A stretch of DNA of 64,000 nucleotides from Coenobita brevimanus (taxonomy: Eukaryota > Arthropoda > Malacostraca > Decapoda > Coenobitidae): positions 21,546,942-21,610,941 of the forward strand of contig CM064732.1 of the NCBI GenBank assembly GCA_032717465.1, given 5' to 3'. A model generated the notes under the pieces. The model saw only the letters and a list, made by a program, of their open reading frames with translations. It searched no databases and was not told where the DNA came from. Below, one piece after another: positions 1-9,479 of the stretch. The stretch's first letter is position 1. Every line of letters starts with the position of its first letter. Made by a program: the position numbers and the translations under genes.

Positions 1-578
1 ATCTGAGGAGCTTCCATTCGTTTGAAAGTAACGAAGGCTTTACCTTACCCCTCCAGACTTAGGTCTATCCTAAGTTGAGTAAAATCGTCAGAAGGCAGCA
101 ATAATTAACAAAAGGTGAGTACTGTGAGTGGAGGGGTTAAAGTAACGTGAGTTGTTTTGTCTTACCATTCACCGCTGGTCTTCTTAGCCAACTGAGACAG
201 ATATTAGCTCTTAAACAGCGATGACATATTTATCTACTTACGTCACAGTCAGACGATTTTACTGAAGTTGGGAAAGAACCTCTGATATCCTAATGTGAAT
301 ATACATGCCTAAGCATAACAAGAAATATGTCATCGTCTTGGAAGGTGTAAAAGATCCTTCCAAAATTAGGTCATACTACTGTTGACCTTTTATCTCAACC
401 AGAAGATGGAAATAATATCTGCCAGATTAAAGTTCCGGAAATATGTTTTCCATCATATTCCTTAGAAAGAAAATGGCCCTGGTTCTGTATCTACTGTATA
501 CTCACCTCCTATAATTCCAGTATAAATTCACTGACAACTTTTAAGGGGTTGTGTGAAGTATCCTTATACTGGCGGTAG
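1..578. other. No recognisable feature
   Basis: I see no long open frame, terminal repeat or simple-sequence array in this stretch. It is AT-rich, ordinary-looking intergenic sequence that ends at the left end of the TIR element beginning near 579. Confidence 0.5.
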
Positions 579-1087
579 TAGAGTAATGTGTCGGATACCA
601 AATTTTATAGCTCCGTGGAGGCGAAGGCGGAGCCGGATGACTATTTCTCATATAATGCGGTTGCGGATAAAACTGCGGAGGTTAAGATATTAATTTTTGC
701 GGACGCGGCCACATCTGCGGATTATTTTTACCTCCATGTCCGCGGTTGCGGACGCGGACGTGGATTTTTTTTTTTTTAACACAAATTACAGAACATTTAT
801 GCAGTATAAGTGACGAGTTTCACTCACACTTAAGTGTACGGCAGGCGTGTTTACCAGTGTGCGTTGTAGCTGCGACTCTAAGCTCCAGTTAAACAAAGAG
901 AGAGAGGAGAGAAAAAAAGAAGATAAAAACGAAAAATAAATTAAAGAGATATAATAAAAGAAGAGAAGAATGTATATCTTTTGATAAGTTAATAACTTCA
1001 AAGAAATAACAAAACTTTTCATACTATGCAATAGTATTGGCTTTAGTCCAGATATGCCTATATATTAACATAGCACTTGTAACTATT

Positions 1088-1126
<39 letters not shown>

Positions 1127-1454
1127 AACAAAGAAGAAAACAGAAAGAAGAAGAGGGACTGATAGGTGAGACGAACGGAGAGGAGAGTTGTGGATGAAAA
1201 GGAGAGAGAAAAAGAATTATGACAAAAAGAGAAAGGAGAAATAATGGATGGGTGGAGCAGCAACCTCTGCGGTTCTTTGACGCGGAGGCGGATTATTATG
1301 CGGAGCTTTTATTATCTGAAAACGCGGCGGCGGATAATGATGCGGAGCTTTTGTTGTCTGAAGACGCGGACGCGGATAATAATGCAGACATCATTTCCAC
1401 TGCGGAGGCTTCGCGGAGGCAGAAGCGGAGGCGGATATCCGATACATCACTATA
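579..1454. mobile_element. Non-autonomous TIR element, possibly hAT-like, with GCGGA-rich ends
   Basis: The left end (TAGAGTAATGTGTCGGATAC, from 579) and the reverse complement of the right end (TATAGTGATGTATCGGATAT, from 1454) match at about 16 of 20 positions and form terminal inverted repeats. Both subterminal regions (about 616-760 and 1278-1440) are packed with GCGGA and GCGGAGGCGGAT motifs on the plus strand, unlike the AT-rich surroundings. The roughly 480-bp centre carries a (GA)n run and no transposase. A TAG-type start and repeated subterminal motifs are typical of hAT elements, but I could not find a clean 8-bp target duplication (flanks GGCGGTAG and GTAGAAGA), so the superfamily is an inference. 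Open frames here translate the GCGGA motifs and are not genes. Confidence 0.6.
1092..1125. repeat. (GA)n microsatellite
   Basis: Uninterrupted GA dinucleotide run of about 17 units inside the TIR element at 579-1454. Confidence 0.95.
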
Positions 1455-2529
1455 GTAGAAGACAGAATTGGGGGCAGGGAATTATTAGGCTGCAGGTTCA
1501 GTCCAAGCTGTTTAAGTAATACTACGAGAATTTGAATTCGATATCACCATATTCACTGCTCTACTTTAGGGCTTTTCTGATGTTTTATAAAAACACCTTC
1601 ATGGATACTACAACATCAGATACAAATGTGAGAGCTAGAGTATAACATAATAAACATGGAGGAAATCAGTATTTGTCAGGATGATATGTAAATGCTCATG
1701 ATGGTCAGTCATCTGCTGATGTGTCACAGTTTGGCTATGAACCTCAGGAACAGGCTTCCAGTCCTAGGTTCCTGTACTGATGCTGTCAGAATGTATTAAT
1801 ATAATACAAGAGCCGTCTCTGAATCACACTACGCCTTGAAGCGAAGGCCTGCCCAAAGGGGAACTCTTTCTGAACAGTTCCGACCACCACCACCATTATC
1901 ATCACAGCTACCATCAACATAATCACCATCACATCATCTACCACGACTATCATCATCATCAAAGCTACCACAACTACTACCACAATCCCAGTTACCAACA
2001 CCACCACAAACCAGCTAGGCTGACATCTCAGGAGTCCTGATCTATGTAATGCCTTACAAAAGCTTCGACTTCGCCTTCAAAGGCTGTAGTAAATTGCTTG
2101 ACCGCGGTCTCCTACATGGCTAATAAGATAATATGCAAGTAATCATCGGATGGATACTTTCTAACCCATTAATCACAAAGACGTCATTTCTACTCTAAAT
2201 AATGAACTGTTGCTACCACTAGATGGTATCATTTGGCTTTGGGAAGAACCTGGTTATTGAAGTTTTTATATCGTTCCAGTCAGCAATAAATTATTGTATT
2301 CGTTTTAGGAGAAACCAATTGCATGAAGAGGGTTAGAAATTCATGGCTGCTGCCCGGGATATATTAATGGACTGTTATTATTCATTCCTTGGAATTCTTG
2401 TTCATAGTTTTCTTTCTTTTACTTTTCAAATGAACGATGTGCATTTTATATAGACAATAAGTATACAGATTTCCTGAAACATTATACTCATATTGTTAAT
2501 CTTGGAGAGTCATTTCAAAGGTACTCCTA
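1455..2529. other. No gene seen; contains a CAT/CAC-rich tract
   Basis: Apart from the degenerate trinucleotide tract at about 1881-2015 I see no feature. Short open frames lack any recognisable protein character. Confidence 0.45.
1881..2015. repeat. Degenerate (CAT/CAC/CTA)n trinucleotide tract
   Basis: About 135 bp made almost wholly of CAC, CAT, ATC and ACC trinucleotides (plus strand), with interruptions. It is a decayed trinucleotide microsatellite. Its minus-strand translation gives a Val/Met-only frame, which is an artefact. Confidence 0.75.
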
Positions 2530-2530
2530 A

Positions 2531-2678
<148 letters not shown>

Positions 2679-2824
2679 TTTTAGTTTTTATTTCCTCCCA
2701 TTGTTACTTCTCTTCCTCTCTAATTGAAATTGTTTGGAAAATGCAGGCAGAGAATTTGGCCAAGAAAAGTGGGAGAAAACAGTGCTATGGAAATCTGTAA
2801 ACACGACTTGGAGTTGTGTATATT

Positions 2825-3560
2825 AAATTAGAGTTTTGTTGTGAAAGCAAGAGCAGGGGAGAAGAAAAAGAGAAGAGAGAGAGAGAGAGAGGAGCAGGCA
2901 ATGGCTACGGAAAGAAGGGAGAGGAGAAATGAAAGGGAGAGAAGAAAGAATATGAAGGATAGAGAGAAGAGAAAGGACAGTGAAGGGAGGAAGAAAAAGG
3001 GGATGAGTATATGAGGGAAGAACAAAGATGAAGATGAGAAAGCAGAGGGAAGAGACCATGGAGGTTGAGGAAGGGAGATTTAAAAAGGAGGTTGGCAAGG
3101 ACGAGAAGAGAGAGATGGAAAGGAGTTGAGAGACTAAGGCGAGGAAAAAATATAGAATCTGAAAAAGAATGCAAGGTGCGGGAATAAAGGAGACAAAAAC
3201 GGAACATGGAGACAGAGCAGAAGTAAGAGGAAGAAGAAAAAGAAAACAAAAAAATAATGGAGAGATACGGGAAAACAGAGTAAAGGAGAGAGCAGGAAAC
3301 AGGCTGTCGAAAAGTCCTCAGGAAGATGTAAAAGGAAAATTAAAAAAAGAGAAATAGCAGGGAGGATTAAACGTAAAACTGAGGGAGGACGGAAGAATGG
3401 AATAAGAATATCCAGACTGGGGAGGAAGAAAAGATGTAAAATGAGAAGGACAGGGAGAGAGGAGAAAAGGAAAAGAATTCCAGTTACAGAGGGAAGAATG
3501 GAAAAGGGAGGCCAGATGGGAACAAGTGGTAAAAAAGAGAAAATGAAGAGTAAATTTCTT
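2825..3560. repeat. Long purine-rich (polypurine) tract
   Basis: For roughly 735 bp the plus strand is mainly A and G, including a pure (GA)n core at about 2869-2892. The many Lys/Arg/Glu-rich plus-strand frames and Ser/Phe/Leu-rich minus-strand frames are a by-product of the bias. No family resemblance to a protein is seen. Confidence 0.7.
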
Positions 3561-5146
3561 CAAAAGGTGCATTTTAATCTTAATGACCTTCATAATAATA
3601 AGTCATACAGTCTCGTTCACATCACTCCTGCAACACTATGCTTACTTGGTGACACTTTGGCTAGGCAAAGTCTTTCTTCTTCCTTCGTCAGTTGGCATCT
3701 TCCCCTCTTGGTAGTAATTTGTTCCCATTTAGTTTACCCTAACGAAGTGTGACTGTTTCCAGCCTCCTAATTATAGGTTTGTAAGTTTAATCTATTACAC
3801 ATCTTTAGCAAAGGAGTGTCATCTCATCAGGAAATCTTTTAAACATCTTTGACTTAATTTTTTTTTTCTGATCCCCAATTAAGACTTTCTTCAATCTTCT
3901 TATGTTCCTATTAGTTTCATGATCATTCTTCATTTGATATTTTTATCAAACTTTTGCCGTTCTGCTAGACATCTCATCTGCCTTCATAAGTATCTGGCAT
4001 AAATCATTAATTTCCAAACTTCCCTTTTACTGTTTCTATCCCTTCATCTGTGCTTCCATCTCAGATTTCTTCTCATGTTGCCCAGTGGTTGCTGTTGTAG
4101 AGGGCTAGTTTTCTTCTTCAAAAACTATGAACAATGGTGTTCCCAAGAATTCTCTGCTTCTTTACCAACTTGCTTCCAGCAATTTATCAATAACCCTCAG
4201 AGCTATGTATGACTTAATCCTTCACTTTCTCACTCCCTTCTCACAGCGTCCATCATACTAGTCAGTATAGCAATCGCAGTATTAGGCTTTAGTACACTGG
4301 ACTTCCGTATCCTCTCTTATTTTTGACTGAGACAAAATAAACCTTGTGGGTTTTTATGACTCAGATACTCAGTTTTCGTATTATTCAGCCGACCATAATA
4401 TCCTACATAAGTTTCTTTACCCTCTATAACAGGGCACCTCCGGTAACTTTCTTTGAAGGTCCATTTATACTGTCTTCCTATGTGACAGAGGTCCAGAGGA
4501 AGAATGTGTTTAGTGGAATAAAACACATACATTTATTATAGGATACAGGCATAATTATTAATTTAAAATATAATGGTACTGTGGGGAAAGTTAATACCCT
4601 GAGCAAGATAAAAATGAGTTTGAAAGTAGATATTCTTTTCTCCTGTTAGTTAAATAAGACACAAGAAACCAATCTCCACACTTCACAATCTCAAAAAGAC
4701 AAAATGAAAATCATCTGTTGCGTAAGTTACCATTACCGTCCCTACATCAGCACATTCACTGTAGCACTACCACCATCACTGTAGTACCAAACATCCACCA
4801 GTAACCAGTTTAACACTACCCAATATCCCTCTGTCATGTCGCCATTTGAACATGTTAATGACAACAATCTGTGGGTATGTGCACTGTAGTTTACTAAATA
4901 TGGCATTTATATGGCTAGAATTCTGATGTCACATTACCAAGATTAAATCCTGACGAGATCAAAGTGATAATATTCTACTTAGAATAATGAAACTCGCGTT
5001 ACATTTAGTGATTTGAGTACCTAGAGTAACTGGGAAAATTATTGGTTTCTCTGTTGACCATTCATTTCACTTGTCTGCATTGTTACCACAAAATGAGCAG
5101 GTTGCTGTTACTGCAGTAGCTAAGCATTGTTTTTAACGGTAACAGA
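3561..5146. other. No recognisable feature
   Basis: AT-rich sequence without long frames, TIRs or arrays. A small CCACCATCACTGTAG-like degenerate stretch lies near 4737-4830. No coding signal that I trust. Confidence 0.45.
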
Positions 5147-5283
5147 GATGGGCACTGCAAATGACAATTCAGTTCCACAATGCAAATCCACAAACTCAAA
5201 AAGCTGCCTTCCTCAACCACAAATCTGCAAAATTCTTGAAATTTGCAGTTCCGCAAATGCTAAAATGCAAACGCAAACCATTT
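5147..5283. other. Possible hAT-element end fragment
   Basis: The sequence starts CAGAGATGGGCACTGC, which resembles the CAG-starting ends of hAT transposons, and continues with repeated CAAATNCACAA/GCAAATGC-like subterminal motifs up to the TTAA-flanked MITE at 5284. No opposite end was found, so this is only a suspicion. Confidence 0.25.
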
Positions 5284-5380
5284 TTAACCCTTTCAGTACC
5301 ATGGCATCGGCTTCATTTATTCTGGATACCATTAAAAGATTATATTAAATGTAGGATACTTTGTACAATCAAGGGGTTAA
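5284..5380. mobile_element. Tiny TTAA-flanked MITE (piggyBac-like)
   Basis: An 89-bp AT-rich unit (5288-5376) starts CCCTTTCAGTAC and ends GTACAATCAAGGGG, an imperfect terminal inverted repeat. TTAA lies directly on each side (5284-5287 and 5377-5380). TTAA target duplication plus CCC...GGG ends is the hallmark of piggyBac-type elements. There is no coding capacity, so it would need a transposase from elsewhere. A TTAACCCTTTCA-like start recurs at about 56946. Confidence 0.6.
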
Positions 5381-5545
5381 AGATCATCTGTAGTTACTCA
5401 TCCACTGCAATTATATCTTTATTTACTCTATTCTGACTAACAATAGGCGACTTTATGACGCTTGGATATTGTCTAAGGTAATGAATGGGATATAAATAAT
5501 TATAGTAAAACTAAAATATATAAAAATTATTATTATTAGTATATT

Positions 5546-5616
5546 AGACTGTTTTTACTACAAAACAAGGGTAAATCCTATACAAGACTGTTTTTACTAC
5601 AAAACAAGGGTAAATC
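5546..5616. repeat. Tandem duplication, 39-bp unit, about 1.8 copies
   Basis: AGACTGTTTTTACTACAAAA and the bases after it occur at 5546 and again at 5585 with essentially no differences over 32 bp, giving a period of 39. The lack of divergence implies a recent duplication. Confidence 0.9.
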
Positions 5617-6450
5617 TTTCAATAATGTATTTAAATGAATTAAATTATTACACATTACAGCTCACACTTGACAAGTTGACACACCAGTCCACCCTCTGTT
5701 CCTCGGCTCTAGTCTTCTCAGTTCTCACTCCTTAGTCACAGTCAGACTCCTCCAACAACTGGGACAACTCAACATACAGTACATCTATCTATATATCTAT
5801 ATTGATACCGTATGGAGAAAGGTGGTTGTCTGGTAAGAAAAAGGGTAAAATTGAGTTCAGTATCTTTTCGTCTGTTTCATGTTTAATCTGTTATTTATCT
5901 ACCTAACGATTTTTGTTGAGATTGAAATACTGGCACTGGCAATGCTATAAGTCTGAGAAATTTGAAATGTAGACTAATGATCATATTTTAGGTTGACTGC
6001 AAGGCTTCGTAGCACATCTTCGCACTTTTAGTCATGTTATTTACTTGTATGCTAAACAAGTCTTTCTAGTATCGATGTAGTTTACATCAGTAACATATAC
6101 TATAACATCTAAGGATCTGGAAAATAAATTGATCATGAATTAGGCGTTATATTTTTCTTTATTTATTCGGGGAAAAAACATCTTTGCTGGCTTTTCCTTA
6201 GATTCTTATATCTTACCTTCCCCCCAGAAAGTACATACAGTATACCGTATCATTAAGATAACGTAGTGAGGAATCCTCCAATGTAAAGTACAGTAGAATA
6301 CGATTTGGCTTACTGTGACGATGTCATGTTTTATTACTTAATTACATGTACGAACGTTGTCCCCTCTTCGCTTATACCCATTTTCATTCCTTTCCTGAGA
6401 GCTTGGTATGAAGCCAGTGAACATCAAAAGAGATGAATCTGATCTTCAGC

Positions 6451-6452
<2 letters not shown>
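5617..6452. other. No recognisable feature
   Basis: AT-rich sequence with no convincing frame, inverted repeat or array. Confidence 0.45.
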
Positions 6453-6492
<40 letters not shown>

Positions 6493-6512
6493 GTATATAT
6501 ATATATATAAAC
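6453..6512. repeat. (TC)n then (TA)n microsatellite
   Basis: About 36 bp of TC followed by a short TATATA run. It borders the reverse LINE fragment at 6530. Confidence 0.95.
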
Positions 6513-6529
6513 ACACTCTAAAGAAAAAT

Positions 6530-7310
6530 TTACTTCTCAGTCCTATGCTGCTTTTGACCTGGGTTCTCGCCCCTCGTACATAATCTGTACTTCCTTATAT
6601 ACTTTCTCAGGATCCCCATCTCCCTCATACACCTCCAGAATTCCTGACATGGCCCTTTATCGAAGGCCTTCTTCAAGTCAATGAACATCGGATGCAATTC
6701 CCGCTGCCTATCCATATACTTCTCCATCATCTGCCTCAGTGCAAAAATTGCGTCTGTCGTCCCTTTACCTGACATAAAATGCTCCTCCCCTATTGCCGTT
6801 TCTTCTCTAAGCCTTTTCTCTAGAATCCACTCCCAAACCGTCATCATATGCGATATAAGCTTTATCCCTCGATAATTCTTACAGTCCTGGATGACTCCCA
6901 TCTCTTTACAGATAGGTACAATCACACTTTCTCTACATTCATCCGTTTTTTTTTTTCCCTACAATTTAATCTTCTGCATCAAAATCCACACCAAATCTGT
7001 CCCTTCTTCCTCCAGCCATTTCCAAACCTCAACTGGTTTCCCATTTGGTCCCATTGCCTTCTCGCGTTCAAATCTTTTTAGCACCATATTTACTACTTCT
7101 CTGCTTATATCTGTCATTAAACCCTCAAAGACTACTCTCTAATTCTTTTCATTCAGCAGCTTTTCAAAATATCCTTTCCAGCTATATCTGAACTAGTTCT
7201 GGTCACAGAAGAAGAAGAACAAAAAGAAGAAGACGCCCCTTCGTCCTTTATCTCTTTGATTTGAGCAAAATCCCTGGTTGTCTTTTCTCGATTTTTTGCT
7301 ATTCTATTGA
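6530..7310 (-). pseudogene. LINE family E reverse transcriptase fragment
   Basis: Reading the minus strand, 6925-6530 encodes 131 residues of RT: CKNYRGIKL (fingers), GKGTTDAIFALRQ and the motif A region MFIDLKKAFD, where the first catalytic Asp sits. It stops before motifs B and C, so it is truncated. Upstream (6926-7310), disrupted frames still give linker peptides such as KPVEVWKWLEEEG and NRIAKNREKTTRDF, interrupted by a small GAA-repeat expansion near 7204-7232 and a poly(T) run at about 6945. The domain order matches RTE-like LINEs of marine animals. It is a dead fragment. A second family E fragment covering the more upstream region lies at 20275-21495. Confidence 0.85.
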
Positions 7311-7792
7311 CCAGGGGATCCCAAGATGTTCCAGGTCATTATCCACATTTGCCGAATATGTAATGATTCCCCCTAACTTCAAAATTTTCTTAAGCATGCT
7401 GTTACATGTTAAATTATGAAAAAATTGCCAACAATAATACAGGTATTCATTGAAAAAATTGTTTTCATTATTCCATGTGATTTTTTAAAGTTATTTGGCG
7501 CTGAATTAAAAAATGAAAACCATTTTTCCATTACGTAACATTTTTTTCAAAAAACACTCTTTTGTTTCCAATTATATTTTTTATACTCATTTCACACTAT
7601 ATAATTATGTACAAATGAATATTTCATTACAATGATAATATGTTTGCATTAGTATTTTCTAATATTAAAATCCATGCTTAAAATAATAGTTATTTTATTT
7701 GGTAATAAGCCAGAATATAGCTGGAACAAAAAACGGTGATGAGTCATACCAGTATTGGAGTGCTGCAAACATATCTCAGTGTGACTCAGTTG
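7311..7792. other. AT-rich spacer, no feature
   Basis: Very AT-rich with runs of A and T. No gene or repeat structure resolved. Confidence 0.45.
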
Positions 7793-8675
7793 ACTATACC
7801 TCATACCAATTAATCTGGCCAGGCATGTATGGCAACACTGTTCCTGCCGAGATTCTGATTGGCTGGAGGTGTTTGTTCGATTTCGTTGTTGCATAAACCG
7901 ATACTCTATTATCGGATGTGATACTGAATTTGTCGACAATACAATCGTGAAAAGCAATAAGAAATCCGTTATATACTAAACAACAATGAAATTTTCGTAG
8001 GAAGATAGAGATATGAGTCAACAAAGTATTATACTAGTCCAAGTCAAGGTCAGCATTCGAACAATTCCTTTAAATCCCCGACACTTCGTAATATAACAGA
8101 AGATTAAGGAAACTGCTTAATCTAAGTGTTGGTATAACACATTTAAATTTTAAGATCAGTCCGCACCCTCAAATGGTGCCACAACTCTGAGTAATTAAAA
8201 ATTCTAATGAAAAGACGAGTTCGGCGGGGAGGGAGGTTTGAAAAAATGGCGAAAATCAAAGTAGGTTAAAGGAAGACTATTTCATTATATCTCCTCTATT
8301 ATCACAGTACGGACTGATCTTAAAATTTAAATGTGTTATATCAACGCTTAGATTAAGCAGGTTTCTGTTATATTAGGGAGTGTCGGAGATTTAAAGGAAT
8401 TGTTCGAATGCTGACCTTGACTTGGACTATTATAATACTTTGTTGACTCATATCTCTATCATCCTACGAAAATTTCATTGTTGTTCAGTATATAAAGGAT
8501 TTCTTATTGCTTTTCACGATTGTACTGTCGACAAATTCAGTATCACATCTGATATTAAAGAGAGTATCGGTTTATGCAACAACGAAATCAAACAAACACC
8601 TCCAGCCAATCAGAATCTCGGCAGGAACAGTGTTGCTATACATGCCTGGCCAGATTAATTGGTATGAGGTATAGT
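7793..8675. mobile_element. Long palindromic (foldback or MITE-type) element
   Basis: The left arm (7793 to about 8166) and right arm (about 8309-8675) are inverted copies of each other, nearly identical over about 365 bp, with a loop of about 140 bp. The left arm begins CTATACCTCATACCAATTAA and the right arm ends in its reverse complement. Arms differ by a few substitutions and small indels (an extra ATTAAGGA-like block in the left arm). A TA dinucleotide at each edge would fit a Tc1/mariner-type target duplication, but in a palindrome this is weak evidence. Nothing inside encodes a transposase. The open frames here are mirror translations of the arms. Confidence 0.8.
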
Positions 8676-8887
8676 GTGCTTGTATATTACTATATGTGGA
8701 GTGTTTCTTTTTTATCACAGTGATATTTATTCAAAATAGTGATGTTTCATTAAAAAAAGTGGTGATATCTATTGAAGTTTTTTGTTTCTTTATAACTGTT
8801 GCTATAAGTTGTTTTGGCAGGGGAGGACAGACGGATATGGAGGTGTTGGTGTGATGGTTGCGGAGAAATGGGTGGAATATGTTATGA

Positions 8888-9424
8888 ATGTTTTTAAGAG
8901 TAAGCGATAGGATATTGGTTGTGAAAATTCTGTTGGGAAGAAAGATAGCTGTGATTATATCGGCATATGCTCCACAGGCAGGATTGGATGAATCAGAGAA
9001 AGATAGATTTTGGGATGATTTAATACGTGTAGTGGGTGGTATGCGGGATGATGAGATAGTGATTTTGGGAGGGGACTTAAATGGTCATGTAGGTGAAGCA
9101 GCCCAAGGTTATGAAGGAGTGCATGGGGGATGTGCATATGGTCTAAGGAATGCAGAAGGGGAAAGGATACTCGAGTTTGGGGAGGCAACGGACATGATTG
9201 TGTGCAACACATATTTTAGGAAAAGAGACAGTAGGTTAATTACGTATGAGTCTGGGGGAAATAGCAGTCAGATAGATTATTTTCTGGTTAGGAGGGCCGA
9301 TAGGAGGTTAGTGAGGGATGTTAAAGTTATAGGAAGTGAGGAGTGTGTGCAGCAGCACAAACTATTGATTTGTGATATGGTGCTTAAAGAACAAATGATG
9401 AAAAAAGAGGACTTATGTACCTAG
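8888..9424 (+). pseudogene. RTE-like LINE endonuclease domain (frame-broken)
   Basis: A 178-residue frame with APE/exonuclease III-like endonuclease character: SAYAPQ near residue 26, GGDLNGHVG (about residues 59-67) supplying the conserved Asp/Asn, SQIDYFLVRR, and a terminal HKLLICDM where the family usually has a His-containing S/HDH-type motif. The enzyme would nick target DNA to prime reverse transcription. The listed start codon is not the real one: endonuclease-like sequence continues upstream in another frame (8842-8890) past a shift at a T5 run. The frame ends at a stop at 9422-9424, beyond an A6 run where the reading shifts by one base into the frame that opens the downstream RT. Confidence 0.8.
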
Positions 9425-9479
9425 GAGGAAAATATGGAAGCTGAAAAACCAAGTAGTAAGGGATGCCTTCTATAGCGAG

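Noticed and set aside
579..779. 63-codon plus-strand protein in the GCGGA-rich region
   Set aside because: Starts inside the TIR and translates repeated transposon-end motifs.
2823..3593. Several 60-114 codon frames (Ser/Phe/Leu-rich minus, Lys/Glu-rich plus)
   Set aside because: Produced by the purine/pyrimidine strand bias. No motif, and many overlapping alternatives.
7699..8658. Paired frames MVISQNIAG... and MDYYNTLL... as related genes
   Set aside because: They are translations of the two arms of the palindromic element (and its mirror), not genes.
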